Positions 42,943-52,397 of a DNA stretch of 64,000 nt are shown in pieces. Both the position numbers and the translations under genes were made by a program. Every line of letters begins with the position of its first letter. Position 1 is the first letter of the stretch. The notes below the pieces were generated by a model. It had not been told where the DNA came from. It did not search any database and saw only the letters and a list, made by a program, of their open reading frames with translations. This stretch comes from Streptomyces sp. WZ-12 (GTDB taxonomy: Bacteria > Actinomycetota > Actinomycetes > Streptomycetales > Streptomycetaceae): NCBI RefSeq assembly GCF_028898845.1, contig NZ_CP118574.1, positions 8,419,001 to 8,483,000 of the forward strand. The letters are read 5' to 3'.

Positions 42943-42981
42943 CCGCCACCCGGACCAGCCCGCACGCCCAACTCCCCGTCC

Positions 42982-43647
42982 TCAAATGGCGTGGCGAATC
43001 GCCCGCTCGAAGCCCTCGACGTGACCGCGGGCGAGCCGTGCCGCCTTGTCCGGGTTGCCGGCGACGATCGCCTCGATCAGCGGCCCGTGTTCCTCGACGT
43101 GGCCGGCCATGTCGGAGAGGCGGTCGATGAACAGGCACCAGATGCGGGTGGCCAGGTTGTCGTGCCGTACGAGGGTGTCCTCCAGGTACGGGTTGTGGGT
43201 CGCGGTGTAGATGGCGCGGTGGACCTGGAGGTCCAGGTGCATGAGGTCGACGGCGTCGAGGGGGCGGGCGGCCGCGGTGGTGAGTTCCCGGCGCAGGGTC
43301 GTGAGGTTCGTGCGGTCGGTGGCCGTGGCGCGTCGCGCCGCCTGGGCGGCGGCCAGCGGCTCCAACTCCAGGCGCACCTCGGAGATATGGGCGAGGTCGG
43401 TGATGTTGACGTCGGTGGCGAAGGTGCCGCGTCGGGGGTAGGTCGTGATCAGGCGCTCGTACTGGAGTCGCTTGAGCGCCTCGCGCACGGGGGTGCGTCC
43501 GACGCCGAGGGACTGCGCCAGTTGCTCCTCGTGGATCGGCGCGCCCGGGCGGATCTCCAGCATGACCAGCAGGTCGCGGATGGCGCGGTAGGCGCGTTCG
43601 GCGAGGGAGAGTTCCTCGCCGTCGGATGCGGTCGCCGCCTGCTGCAT
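42982..43647 (-). CDS. GntR/FCD-family regulator of the sarcosine operon
   Basis: A 221-residue regulator. The winged helix includes LSLAERAYRAIRDLLVMLEI, QLAQSLGVGRTPVREALKRL and TYPRRGTFATDV; the FCD domain includes EVRLELEPLAAAQAARRA, the metal-ligand helices LDLQVHRAIYTATHNPYLED and HVEEHGPLIEAIVAGNPD. FCD proteins bind small carboxylates, often via a metal. It is divergent from glyA-soxBDAG; a perfect palindrome directly downstream of the operon promoter is the probable operator. AGGGGG supports ATG 43647; an upstream in-frame start at 43680 is less likely. Confidence 0.9.
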   Translation of the reverse strand: MQQAATASDGEELSLAERAYRAIRDLLVMLEIRPGAPIHEEQLAQSLGVGRTPVREALKRLQYERLITTYPRRGTFATDVNITDLAHISEVRLELEPLAAAQAARRATATDRTNLTTLRRELTTAAARPLDAVDLMHLDLQVHRAIYTATHNPYLEDTLVRHDNLATRIWCLFIDRLSDMAGHVEEHGPLIEAIVAGNPDKAARLARGHVEGFERAIRHAI

Positions 43648-43656
43648 GGTGCCCCC

Positions 43657-43685
43657 TTGACCTGTTCGTCGAGCTCCCATACGTT
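43657..43685 (+). promoter_or_regulatory. sigma70-like promoter of the glyA-sox operon
   Basis: TTGACC (43657-43662), a 17-bp spacer and TACGTT (43680-43685) fit the HrdB consensus (TTGAC-n17-TAnnnT). The predicted transcription start near 43692 lies right before the palindrome 43695-43708. Confidence 0.65.
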
Positions 43686-43694
43686 ACCGCAACA

Positions 43695-43708
43695 ACTGAT
43701 ATATCAGT
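43695..43708. promoter_or_regulatory. 14-bp perfect palindrome, probable GntR operator
   Basis: ACTGATATATCAGT is its own reverse complement and lies in the 94-bp GntR/glyA intergenic region over the predicted transcription start. Its TGATATATCA core is the AT-rich kind of site bound by FCD-type GntR regulators. Confidence 0.7.
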
Positions 43709-43741
43709 CGCCCATTAGTTGGCTCTCAGGATGGTGCACAG

Positions 43742-45070
43742 ATGGCAACGGACCCGTCGAACAGCACATTCGCCTGCTCCCCGCTCTCCCGGCCGCTCGG
43801 CGAACTCGACCCGGACGTCGCCGCCGCGGTGGACGCCGAGCTGTACCGCCAGCAGTCCACCCTCGAAATGATCGCCTCGGAGAACTTCACCCCGGCCGCC
43901 GTCATGGAGGCCCAGGGCTCGGTGCTGACCAACAAGTACGCCGAGGGCTACCCGGGCCGCCGCTACTACGGCGGCTGCGAACACGTCGACGTCATCGAGA
44001 AGTTGGCGATCGACCGGGTGAGGGAACTGTTCGGCGCGGAAGCCGCGAACGTGCAGCCGCACTCCGGCGCCCAGGCCAACGCCGCCGCGATGTTCGCACT
44101 GCTCGACCCCGGCGACACCATCCTCGGCCTGGACCTGGCGCACGGCGGCCACCTCACCCACGGCATGCGCCTCAACTACTCCGGCAAGCTCTACCACGTC
44201 GTGCCGTACCACGTCCGCGAAACCGACCTCCGCATCGACATGGACGAGGTCGAGCAACTCGCCCTCGCCCACCGGCCCAAGATGATCGTCGCGGGTTGGT
44301 CCGCCTATCCCCGCCGACTGGACTTCGCCGCGTTCCGGCGGATCGCCGACGCGGTGGGCGCGTATCTGATGGTTGATATGGCGCACTTCGCGGGGTTGGT
44401 GGCCGCGGGCCTGCACCCCAACCCGGTGCCGTACGCCGACGTCGTCACGACCACCACCCACAAGACCCTCGGCGGACCGCGCGGCGGGGTGATCCTCAGC
44501 AGGGCCGGACTGGCCAAGAAGCTCAACTCGGCGGTCTTCCCGGGGCAACAGGGCGGGCCGTTGGAACACGTCATCGCCGCGAAGGCGGTGGCTTTCAAGG
44601 TGGCGGCGGGGGAGGAGTTCGCCGAGCGTCAGCAACGCACCCTGAACGGCGCCCGGATCCTCGCCGGCCGGCTGCTGGCCGACGATGTGGCCGAAGCCGG
44701 GATCACGGTGCTGACCGGCGGCACCGAAGTCCACCTGGTGCTGGTCGATCTGCGCAACTCCGCGCTCGATGGGCAGCAGGCCGAGGACCGGCTGCACCGC
44801 ATCGGCATCACCGTCAACCGCAACGCCGTACCGTTCGACCCGCGCCCGCCGATGGTCTCCTCCGGCCTGCTGATCGGCACTCCGGCCCTGGCCACCCGCG
44901 GGTTCGGCGAGACCGAATTCCGGGAGGTCGCCGACATCATCGCCCAGGCACTGAAGGTTGAGGGGCTCGGCGACGAACGCGCCGGACTGTTGCGTGACCG
45001 GGTGGGGAAGCTGGCCGGCGCGTTCCCCCTCTACCCCCACCTGCCCTACCGCACGGGAGGCACGGAATGA
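43742..45070 (+). CDS. glyA: serine hydroxymethyltransferase
   Basis: A 442-residue PLP enzyme. The Schiff-base lysine is Lys241 in [14 protein letters not shown]; other family motifs are [42 protein letters not shown] and [15 protein letters not shown]. It converts glycine plus methylenetetrahydrofolate to serine, and in sarcosine catabolism uses the glycine and C1 unit released by sarcosine oxidase. It opens the operon and overlaps soxB by four bases (ATGA). It is a catabolic paralogue; the organism presumably has another glyA elsewhere. Confidence 0.96.
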   Translation: MATDPSNSTFACSPLSRPLGELDPDVAAAVDAELYRQQSTLEMIASENFTPAAVMEAQGSVLTNKYAEGYPGRRYYGGCEHVDVIEKLAIDRVRELFGAEAANVQPHSGAQANAAAMFALLDPGDTILGLDLAHGGHLTHGMRLNYSGKLYHVVPYHVRETDLRIDMDEVEQLALAHRPKMIVAGWSAYPRRLDFAAFRRIADAVGAYLMVDMAHFAGLVAAGLHPNPVPYADVVTTTTHKTLGGPRGGVILSRAGLAKKLNSAVFPGQQGGPLEHVIAAKAVAFKVAAGEEFAERQQRTLNGARILAGRLLADDVAEAGITVLTGGTEVHLVLVDLRNSALDGQQAEDRLHRIGITVNRNAVPFDPRPPMVSSGLLIGTPALATRGFGETEFREVADIIAQALKVEGLGDERAGLLRDRVGKLAGAFPLYPHLPYRTGGTE

Positions 45071-46287
45071 CCGCCGAGCCGCTGCCGGAGCACCCGGACT
45101 TCCTCTGGCGCAACCCCGAGCCGCGCTCCTCGTACGACGTCATCATCGTCGGCGCCGGCGGCCACGGCCTGGCCACCGCCTACTACCTCGCCAAGAACCA
45201 CGGCATCACCAACGTCGCCGTCCTGGAAAAGGGTTGGCTGGCCGGCGGCAACATGGCCCGCAACACCACCATCATCCGCTCCAACTACCTCTGGGACGAG
45301 AGCGCCGCCCTCTACGAGCACGCGCTCAAGCTGTGGGAACGCCTCCCGGAGGAGCTGGACTACGACTTCCTCTTCAGCCAGCGCGGCGTCCTCAACCTCG
45401 CACACACCCTCCAGGACGTCCGCGAGGGCGTCCGCCGCGCGAGCGCCAACCACCTCAACGGGATCGACGCCCAATGGCTCGAACCGGACGAGGTCGCCAA
45501 GGTCTGCCCCATCCTCAACGTCTCGCCCCGCACCCGCTATCCGGTCCTCGGCGCCACCTACCAACCACGGGCCGGCATCGCCAAACACGACCACGTTGCC
45601 TGGGCACTGGCCCGCCGCGCCGACGAGCTCGGCGTGGACCTCATCCAGGGCTGCGAGGTCACCGGCTTCCTCAAGGACGGCGACCGGGTCGTGGGCGTCG
45701 AGACCAACCGCGGCCGCATGCACGCCGGACGGGTCGGCCTCGCGGCCGCCGGGCACAGCAGCGTACTGGCCGAACGCGCCGGCGTCCGACTGCCGGTACA
45801 GTCCCACCCCCTCCAGGCACTCGTCTCCGAACTGCACGAACCGGTCCACCCGACCGTCGTCATGTCCAACCACGTGCACGTCTACGTCTCCCAGGCACAC
45901 AAGGGAGAGCTGGTGATGGGCGCGGGCGTCGACGCCTACAACGGCTACGGGCAGCGCGGCTCCTTCCACGTCATCGAGCAACAGATGGCCGCCGCCGTCG
46001 AGTTGTTCCCGATCTTCGCCCGCGCGCACGTGCTCCGCACCTGGGGCGGCATCGTCGACGTCACCCCCGACGCCTCCCCGATCATTGGCACCACCCCCGT
46101 CGAGAACCTCTACGTCAACTGCGGCTGGGGCACCGGCGGTTTCAAGGCCACTCCCGCCGCCGGCTGGACCTTCGCGCACACCCTCGCCACCGGCGAACCG
46201 CACCCGCTGAACGCCCCCTTCGCCCTCGAACGCTTCACCACGGGCGCCCTGATCGACGAACACGGCGCCGCAGCCGTGGCCCACTGA
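45067..46287 (+). CDS. soxB: sarcosine oxidase beta subunit
   Basis: A 406-residue flavoprotein of the heterotetrameric sarcosine oxidase. The FAD motif [15 protein letters not shown] starts at about residue 28. His174 in IAKHDHVAW aligns with the histidine that binds FMN covalently in corynebacterial SoxB. The substrate-binding core ends [17 protein letters not shown]. SoxB oxidises the sarcosine methyl group, passing electrons to O2 and the C1 unit to folate in SoxA. It is followed after 87 bp by soxD. Confidence 0.95.
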   Translation: MTAEPLPEHPDFLWRNPEPRSSYDVIIVGAGGHGLATAYYLAKNHGITNVAVLEKGWLAGGNMARNTTIIRSNYLWDESAALYEHALKLWERLPEELDYDFLFSQRGVLNLAHTLQDVREGVRRASANHLNGIDAQWLEPDEVAKVCPILNVSPRTRYPVLGATYQPRAGIAKHDHVAWALARRADELGVDLIQGCEVTGFLKDGDRVVGVETNRGRMHAGRVGLAAAGHSSVLAERAGVRLPVQSHPLQALVSELHEPVHPTVVMSNHVHVYVSQAHKGELVMGAGVDAYNGYGQRGSFHVIEQQMAAAVELFPIFARAHVLRTWGGIVDVTPDASPIIGTTPVENLYVNCGWGTGGFKATPAAGWTFAHTLATGEPHPLNAPFALERFTTGALIDEHGAAAVAH

Positions 46288-46374
46288 GCGGCCCGCTGAA
46301 CCAGCCGAGACGGCGCTGACCCCCGCCCCCGAGCCCCGCCGAGGCCACCGAGAGCCTGCCGAGAGAAGGACGCC

Positions 46375-46671
46375 GTGCTGCTGATCAACTGCCCATGGTG
46401 CGGTCCCCGCGACGAGACCGAGTACCACTACGGGGGACAGGCCCACGTCCCCTACCCGGAAAACCCCGCGGACCTCGACGACCGGCAGTGGGCCGAGTAC
46501 GTCTTCTACCGTGACAACCCCAAAGGTCCCTTCGCCGAGCGGTGGGTGCACAGCACCGGCTGCCGCCGCTGGTTCAACGTGCTGCGCGACACCGCCACCC
46601 ACGAGGTACTCGCCGCCTACCGGCTCGACGAGCCCCGCCCCCAACTGCCCCAGGCCGGAGGGAACCGATGA
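46375..46671 (+). CDS. soxD: sarcosine oxidase delta subunit
   Basis: A 98-residue zinc protein. The four zinc ligands of SoxD are all present: Cys6 and Cys9 in CPWC, His59 and Cys63 in [10 protein letters not shown]. Its length and sequence, including YCG-type start [11 protein letters not shown] and [14 protein letters not shown], match known delta subunits. It starts at GTG after GAAGGA and overlaps soxA by four bases. Confidence 0.95.
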   Translation: MLLINCPWCGPRDETEYHYGGQAHVPYPENPADLDDRQWAEYVFYRDNPKGPFAERWVHSTGCRRWFNVLRDTATHEVLAAYRLDEPRPQLPQAGGNR

Positions 46672-49559
46672 CCGACCAGCACTTCCGGCTCCGACGAGGC
46701 GGCCGCATCGACCGCACCACCGCGCTCCGATTCTCTGTCGACGGGCGGGAGTTGACCGGTCACCCCGGAGACACCGTCGCCTCGGCCATGCTGGCCAACG
46801 GCCTCATCCGGGTCGCCCCGTCGCTCTACCGCGGTCGCCCGCGCGGCATCGTCACCGCGGGCGTCGAGGAACCCAACGCCCTGGTGCAGATCGCCGGCCC
46901 CTGCTCGGAGGGCATGCTCCCGGCGACGACCGTGGAGCTGTACGACGGCCTGTCCGCAACGACGCTCTCCGGGATGGGCCGGCTCGACCCAGCCCCCGAC
47001 CCCGCCGTCTACGACAAGAAGTACGTCCACACCGACGTCCTGGTCGTCGGCGCCGGCCCCGCCGGGCTCGCAGCCGCCGCCGCAGCGGCCGGCTCCGGCG
47101 CCCGGGTCATCCTCGTCGACGACCAGCCCGAGCCCGGCGGCTCGCTGCTCGCCGGACGCGCCGAACAGGTCAACGGGCAGGCCGCGTTGGCGTGGGCCGC
47201 CGAACTCCACACCGTCCTCGACGACGCCCCCGAGGCCGTCGTCCTGCACCGCACCACGGCCATCGGCTCCTACGACGACAACTACGTGCTGGCCCTCCAA
47301 CGCCGCACCGACCACCTCGGAGCCGACGCCCCCGACCCGTCCCAGGGCATCTCCCGCCAACGCCTGTGGCACATCCGAGCCCGCCAGGTCGTCCTGGCGA
47401 CCGGCGTGCACGAACGCCCGCTGGTCTTCGCCGGCAACGACCGACCCGGCGTGATGCTCGCCGGGGCCGTGCGCACCTACCTCAACCGGTATGCCGTGGC
47501 GCCCGGTTCGCGGGCCGTGGTGAGCACGACCAACGACAGCGCCTATGCAACGGTGGCCGCTCTACACGCCGCCGGAATCCCCATCGCCGCCGTCGTGGAC
47601 GCACGCCCGGAACTGACCGCACGGGCCGTCGAGGTCGCCGCCGACACCGGCACCCGCGTCCTCACCGGCAGCACGGTCGTTGACACGGCGGGCGAGGGAC
47701 GGCTCAGCTCGGTCACGGTCCGGGCGATCGACCCGGACGGCCAACTCGCCGGCCCCGCCCGGCCATTCGACTGCGACCTGCTCGCCGTCTCCGGCGGCTG
47801 GAGCCCGGTGGTCCACCTGCACAGCCAGCGCCAGGGCCGCCTGCGCTGGGACGAGGACCTGGTCGCCTTCGTGCCCGACGGCACCGTACGCAACCAGCGG
47901 ATCGTCGGTGCGGCGAACGGGACATACGCACTCGACGACGGTGTGGCCGAGGGCGCGCGCGCCGGAGCACTGGCCGCAACGGAAGCCGGCTTCCCGGTGC
48001 CGGCCCCCACGACTCCACGCCACCAGCGGGCACGCCCTGACGCGGTACGTGCCCTGTGGCTGGTACCGGGCCCCGACAGCGGCAACCTGGACACCCACTT
48101 CGTCGACCTCCAACGCGACGTCACCGCCGCCGACATCCTGCGCTCCACCGGCGCCGGCATGCGCGGCGTCGAGCACGTCAAGCGCTACACCTCGCTCGGC
48201 ACGGCCAACGACCAGGGCAAGACCTCCGGCGTCAACGCGATCGGGGTGATCGCCGAGGCCCTCGGCGGGAGCGCGTCACCCGGCGAGATCGGCACCACGG
48301 CCTACCGAGCGCCGTACGCGCCGGTGGCGTTCGCCGCCCTGGCCGGGCGGGAGCGCGGCGAACTCTTCGACCCGGAGCGCACCACCTCCCTGCACGGCTG
48401 GCACCTCGCCCAGGGAGCGGTGTTCGAGGATGTCGGGCAGTGGAAGCGCCCCCGCTACTACCCGCGACCCGGCGAGGACATGGACGCCGCCGTGGCCCGC
48501 GAGTGCCGCGCGGCCCGTGAGGGCGTGGCGTTCATGGACGCCTCCACCCTCGGCAAGATCGAGATCCGGGGCGCGGACGCCGGCGAGTTCCTCAACCGCA
48601 TCTACACCAACGCCTTCAAGAAGCTCAAGCCGGGCACGGCCCGCTACGGCGTCATGTGCAAGCCCGACGGCATGATCTTCGACGACGGCGTGACGCTCCG
48701 CCTCGACGACGACCGCTACTTCATGACCACCACGACCGGCGGCGCCGCCGCGGTCCTGGACTGGCTGGAGGAGTGGCTGCAGACCGAGTGGCCCCAACTC
48801 GACGTCCACTGCACCTCGGTGACCGAACAGTGGACGACGATCGCCGTCGTCGGCCCCCAGTCACGCGAGGTCGTGGCCCACCTGGCACCCGACGTCGACC
48901 TCTCCACCGAGGCGTTCCCCTTCATGGCCTTCCGCGAGACCACCCTGGCCTCCGGCATCCCGGCTCGCCTCTGTCGGATCTCCTTCTCCGGCGAACTCGC
49001 CTACGAGATCAACGTCTCCGCGTGGTACGGCCCGGCCGTCTGGGACGAGGTCCACGCGATCGGCCGCCCGCACGACATCACCCCGTACGGCACCGAGACC
49101 ATGCACGTCCTGCGGGCCGAGAAGGGCTACCTCATCGTCGGCCAGGACACCGACGGCACCGTCACCCCGCACGACGCCGGCATGTCCTGGGCGGTCTCCC
49201 AGCACAAGGACTTCATCGGCAAGCGCTCCTACTCCCGCGCCGACACCGCCCGCACCGACCGCAAACAACTCGTCGCCCTGCTGCCGAGCGACCGCACGAC
49301 GCGGCTGCCCGAGGGCACCCAACTCGTCGCGCCGGACGTCCCGATCACCCCCGGGGCCGGGCCGGTTCCGATGCTCGGCCACGTCACCTCCAGCTACCAC
49401 AGCGCGGCCCTCGGCCGTCCCTTCGCCCTCGCCCTCGTCGCCGGCGGACGGGCGAGGATCGGCGAGACCCTGCTCGCCCCGGTGGGCGCGCACCTGGTGC
49501 CCGTCGAGGTGGCCGACTCCGTCCTCTACGACCCCGAAGGGACCAAGCGAGATGGCTGA
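46668..49559 (+). CDS. soxA: sarcosine oxidase alpha subunit
   Basis: A 963-residue subunit. Residues 1-105 form the 2Fe-2S ferredoxin-like fold without cluster cysteines; the NAD-binding motif [13 protein letters not shown] starts at about 126; the C-terminal half (about 560 onward) is a GcvT-like folate-binding domain with [48 protein letters not shown] and PHDAGMSW. It transfers the methylene from the SoxB-generated imine to tetrahydrofolate. The ATG overlaps the soxD stop (ATGA), and soxG starts within its last codons. Confidence 0.95.
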   Translation: MTDQHFRLRRGGRIDRTTALRFSVDGRELTGHPGDTVASAMLANGLIRVAPSLYRGRPRGIVTAGVEEPNALVQIAGPCSEGMLPATTVELYDGLSATTLSGMGRLDPAPDPAVYDKKYVHTDVLVVGAGPAGLAAAAAAAGSGARVILVDDQPEPGGSLLAGRAEQVNGQAALAWAAELHTVLDDAPEAVVLHRTTAIGSYDDNYVLALQRRTDHLGADAPDPSQGISRQRLWHIRARQVVLATGVHERPLVFAGNDRPGVMLAGAVRTYLNRYAVAPGSRAVVSTTNDSAYATVAALHAAGIPIAAVVDARPELTARAVEVAADTGTRVLTGSTVVDTAGEGRLSSVTVRAIDPDGQLAGPARPFDCDLLAVSGGWSPVVHLHSQRQGRLRWDEDLVAFVPDGTVRNQRIVGAANGTYALDDGVAEGARAGALAATEAGFPVPAPTTPRHQRARPDAVRALWLVPGPDSGNLDTHFVDLQRDVTAADILRSTGAGMRGVEHVKRYTSLGTANDQGKTSGVNAIGVIAEALGGSASPGEIGTTAYRAPYAPVAFAALAGRERGELFDPERTTSLHGWHLAQGAVFEDVGQWKRPRYYPRPGEDMDAAVARECRAAREGVAFMDASTLGKIEIRGADAGEFLNRIYTNAFKKLKPGTARYGVMCKPDGMIFDDGVTLRLDDDRYFMTTTTGGAAAVLDWLEEWLQTEWPQLDVHCTSVTEQWTTIAVVGPQSREVVAHLAPDVDLSTEAFPFMAFRETTLASGIPARLCRISFSGELAYEINVSAWYGPAVWDEVHAIGRPHDITPYGTETMHVLRAEKGYLIVGQDTDGTVTPHDAGMSWAVSQHKDFIGKRSYSRADTARTDRKQLVALLPSDRTTRLPEGTQLVAPDVPITPGAGPVPMLGHVTSSYHSAALGRPFALALVAGGRARIGETLLAPVGAHLVPVEVADSVLYDPEGTKRDG

Positions 49560-50196
49560 GCCGACGACGACCGACGCGGGCACCGGACCGGTGGCCCTGC
49601 GCACCAGCCCGCTGGCCCACCTGACGCAGCGGATGCGCGCCGCCAGTTTCACCGGCGCCCGCGGAGTCACGCTGACCGAGCGGCCGTTCACCACCATGGT
49701 GAACCTCCGCGTCGACCCCGCTTCCGACGCGGCCGCCCGCATCGAGAAGACCCTTGGCACGGCCCTGCCACGCCGGTGCGGCGACACCACCTCTTCCGCT
49801 GCCCCGGCGGGCTCCCCCACCCTTGCCTGGCTGGGCCCTGACGAGTGGCTGGTGCTGTCCCCGGCCGAAGAGACCACCGTCACCGCCGAGTTGCGGGACG
49901 CCCTCGGAACCAACCCGGGCTCGGTGGTCAACGTCTCGGCGAACCGCACCACCGTGGAGCTGAGCGGCCCCTCCGCCCGCCAGGTGTTGGAGAAGGGCTG
50001 CCCGCTGGACCTACACCCCCGGGCCTTCGGCCCCGGCCAGGCGGTGTCCACCACAGTGGGCCCCGTCCCCGTACTGCTCTGGCAGCTCGATGCCGCGCCG
50101 ACCTACCGACTGCTCCCGCGCTCCTCGTTCGCCGACTACCTGGCGCGCTGGCTGATCGACGCGATGCACGAGTACCGGGGACCGCAGGTGCCCTGA
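49552..50196 (+). CDS. soxG: sarcosine oxidase gamma subunit
   Basis: A 214-residue protein with the conserved gamma-subunit layout: [11 protein letters not shown], ...[57 protein letters not shown] and [19 protein letters not shown]. SoxG is a GcvT/YgfZ-like structural subunit bridging alpha and beta. It overlaps soxA by eight bases and closes the operon. Confidence 0.94.
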   Translation: MAEPTTTDAGTGPVALRTSPLAHLTQRMRAASFTGARGVTLTERPFTTMVNLRVDPASDAAARIEKTLGTALPRRCGDTTSSAAPAGSPTLAWLGPDEWLVLSPAEETTVTAELRDALGTNPGSVVNVSANRTTVELSGPSARQVLEKGCPLDLHPRAFGPGQAVSTTVGPVPVLLWQLDAAPTYRLLPRSSFADYLARWLIDAMHEYRGPQVP

Positions 50197-50367
50197 GTAC
50201 CCTGAGCTTCTTGGGCGTTGCCCTGGGCGAGACCGGGTAGGCGTACTGCGGGGCGGAGCAGTATTAGTTGGGCGTTAGTGGTGCGGCAGTGTGGCGATAG
50301 TGGGCTTGATCAAAGTGGGTGTCGTACCGAGGAGTTACCGACACCGACTTGACCGGGGGGACCCGAA

Positions 50368-51096
50368 ATGAGCTCCATCACCCATGCCCGCATTGTTCGT
50401 CGCCGTGCCGTGCGTGTTGCCGCCGCGGCTCTGACTGCGACCGCCGCATTGTCCCTGACCGCGTGTTCCGGTGCGGACGCCAAAGCGGCGAAGCCCGCGG
50501 GTCAGGCGGGCGCGAGCACGGGTTCGGTCGGTGCCGAGGGCGGCGCTTCGGGTGCGGCTGGGATGCAGGGCGCCGACAAGCAGGAGGGCAAGACCACGTC
50601 GGGGTCCGGTGAGGCGAAGTCGGGTGCCGGCGAGGCCAATTCGTCCCGTGTCCATGCTGGGAGTGGTGGGGCGAAGGGTGGGGGCAAGAGCACGTTCTGC
50701 CGTACGTCGGACCTGGTGATGGAGGCGGACAACTCCTCGCGTGACGAGAAGGAGGGGGAGATCACCGTGCAGATGACCAGCAAGGCGGGGAGCGTCTGCT
50801 CGGTGACGGGCTTTGCGGGCGTTGACTTGAAGGATGCCGATGGTACTTCCGCTCCTGTTCACCGTGGGGGTGAGGTGCCCCGGATCACCAACTTGAAGCC
50901 TGGTGACACCGCGACGTTCAGCATCTCGTACAAGGTCGACCTGAGCGGCGACAGCCTGACGTCTCCGACCAACATCATGGTGACGCCGCCGAACGAGACG
51001 CACAGCGTGTCGCTGAAGTGGCCGGCGGACGCGCTGAAGTTGGGCGGCTCGTACGACGAGACCATCAAGGTCCACCCGGTCGGCATCGCCAGCTGA
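50368..51096 (+). CDS. DUF4232 lipoprotein
   Basis: A 242-residue lipoprotein with the lipobox LTAC (Cys33), a Gly/Ala/Ser/Lys-rich linker (about 35-108), then a DUF4232 domain (FCRTSDLVMEADNSSRDEKE, ITVQMTSKAGSVCSVTGFAG, SVSLKWPADALKLGG). Such proteins are common at the Streptomyces surface; function is unknown. Two cysteines in the domain likely form a disulfide. GGGGGGA six bases before the ATG supports the start. It is separate from the sox operon by 171 bp. Confidence 0.85.
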   Translation: MSSITHARIVRRRAVRVAAAALTATAALSLTACSGADAKAAKPAGQAGASTGSVGAEGGASGAAGMQGADKQEGKTTSGSGEAKSGAGEANSSRVHAGSGGAKGGGKSTFCRTSDLVMEADNSSRDEKEGEITVQMTSKAGSVCSVTGFAGVDLKDADGTSAPVHRGGEVPRITNLKPGDTATFSISYKVDLSGDSLTSPTNIMVTPPNETHSVSLKWPADALKLGGSYDETIKVHPVGIAS

Positions 51097-51152
51097 GCAC
51101 CCCGAAGCCTCCCTGCGACGTCGGGCGGCCCGAGCGGGGCCGACGCACGTGA

Positions 51153-52310
51153 TCAGCCGAACAACCCGGAGCCGAGCGGGTGTTGCCGGTCGAAGCCGGG
51201 GAGGATCAGGAATGTCGCGCTGGCGGTGGTGGTGGTGAAGGGCAGCAGCGCGTCGGAGCCGTCCATGTGGGTGAGGGTGGCGGTGAACGTCCGCAGGTCG
51301 TTCTGGAAGCCGATGAAGAGCAGTCCGGGAGCGGGCTCGTCGGTGCTGTAGGAGCGACGGAACATGAGGCCGACCCCGACCACGGTGGCGTGCGCCCTGC
51401 GCACGTGGGAGTCCGCGGGGACGAGGTAGCGTCCGTCTGGTGTCTTGGCGCCGAGTTCCGGGCCCGAGGCGACGGTGCCGCCGGAGAGGGGGACGCCGCT
51501 GGCCCGTCGCCGCCCGAAGACCGCTTCCTGCTCGGCCACGGACAGGGCGGCGAACCGCGGCAGGTCGAGCTCCATCCGTCGCAGTACGGCAAGGGTGCCG
51601 CCGGCGACCGCGGGAGGCCCGGCAAGCCACAGGTCGCGCCGCTGTTCGGCGGCCGTGTGCGGGCCCACGATGCCGTCGATGAACCCGAGTGGGTTGCGTG
51701 GCGCGGTGAGGCCGTTGCCGAGGGGCACGTTCGTACCGCGGCGTCCGGACTGCCGCCAGCGTTCGCGGATGCGGTCACCGGCCTGGCCGAGGAGCGCGGC
51801 GGAGACGACCGGCAGGAGCAGCGCGTCGCTGGCGCAGATCTGCAACAGCAGGTCACCGCCGCGCGCTTGGGGGGCGATCCGCTCGCGGGAGAATCGCGGG
51901 AGGTCGGCCGCGCCGGGCAGTGCGGCACCGACCGCGCGCACCAGCCGGGGGCCCACGCCGACGGTCACGGTGAGGTCGCCCGGCGGTAGACCCAGCAGCC
52001 GCGGATCGGTCCCCGCCGTGAGCGTGCGGATGGCCCGGCCGAGTTCGGCCAGCAACGGGCCGGGAGCCACGGAGGCACCGAGGTCCGCCACCACGGCGAG
52101 CAGATGGGGCTGGGCGGGCTGGGGGAGCGCGATGCCCGCCTGATGCCGGCCCGTCGCCGCAACCGGCACGGGTGCGGCCGCCGCGGACGGGGCGTGCCGG
52201 CTTGGCTGCGCGGCGTGCGGGGTGCACCCGGCGGTCAGACCGGCGGCCATCATGGCGCCGGTGACATCCAGGAACGTGCGGCGCGACGGGTGGCGGTCGG
52301 CTCGGTGCAT
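51153..52310 (-). CDS. Tat-exported DyP-type peroxidase with lipobox
   Basis: A 385-residue heme peroxidase. The N-terminus has a twin-arginine motif SRRTFLD (Arg10-Arg11), a hydrophobic stretch and LTAGC (Cys29), so it is probably a Tat-exported lipoprotein. The DyP signature is GFIDG (209-213; Asp212 acts as acid/base), with the heme-ligand His in DSHVRRAHATVVGVG and the closing LLFIGFQNDLRTF. DyP enzymes oxidise phenols, dyes and, in Streptomyces, work with copper proteins in cell-wall glycan steps. The beta-helix lipoprotein gene is divergent, 87 bp away. Confidence 0.9.
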   Translation of the reverse strand: MHRADRHPSRRTFLDVTGAMMAAGLTAGCTPHAAQPSRHAPSAAAAPVPVAATGRHQAGIALPQPAQPHLLAVVADLGASVAPGPLLAELGRAIRTLTAGTDPRLLGLPPGDLTVTVGVGPRLVRAVGAALPGAADLPRFSRERIAPQARGGDLLLQICASDALLLPVVSAALLGQAGDRIRERWRQSGRRGTNVPLGNGLTAPRNPLGFIDGIVGPHTAAEQRRDLWLAGPPAVAGGTLAVLRRMELDLPRFAALSVAEQEAVFGRRRASGVPLSGGTVASGPELGAKTPDGRYLVPADSHVRRAHATVVGVGLMFRRSYSTDEPAPGLLFIGFQNDLRTFTATLTHMDGSDALLPFTTTTASATFLILPGFDRQHPLGSGLFG

Positions 52311-52397
52311 GGTGTGCAGAGTGCCACACCCGAATCGCACCTTCAGGTCAACTACTGCATTCTGGCGGGGAATTGGGCGACATGCCAGACTGGGATC

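Noticed and set aside
43648..43741. Possible glycine riboswitch before glyA
   Set aside because: The predicted leader is only about 50 nt after the promoter and is occupied by the palindromic operator; no tandem aptamer could fit.
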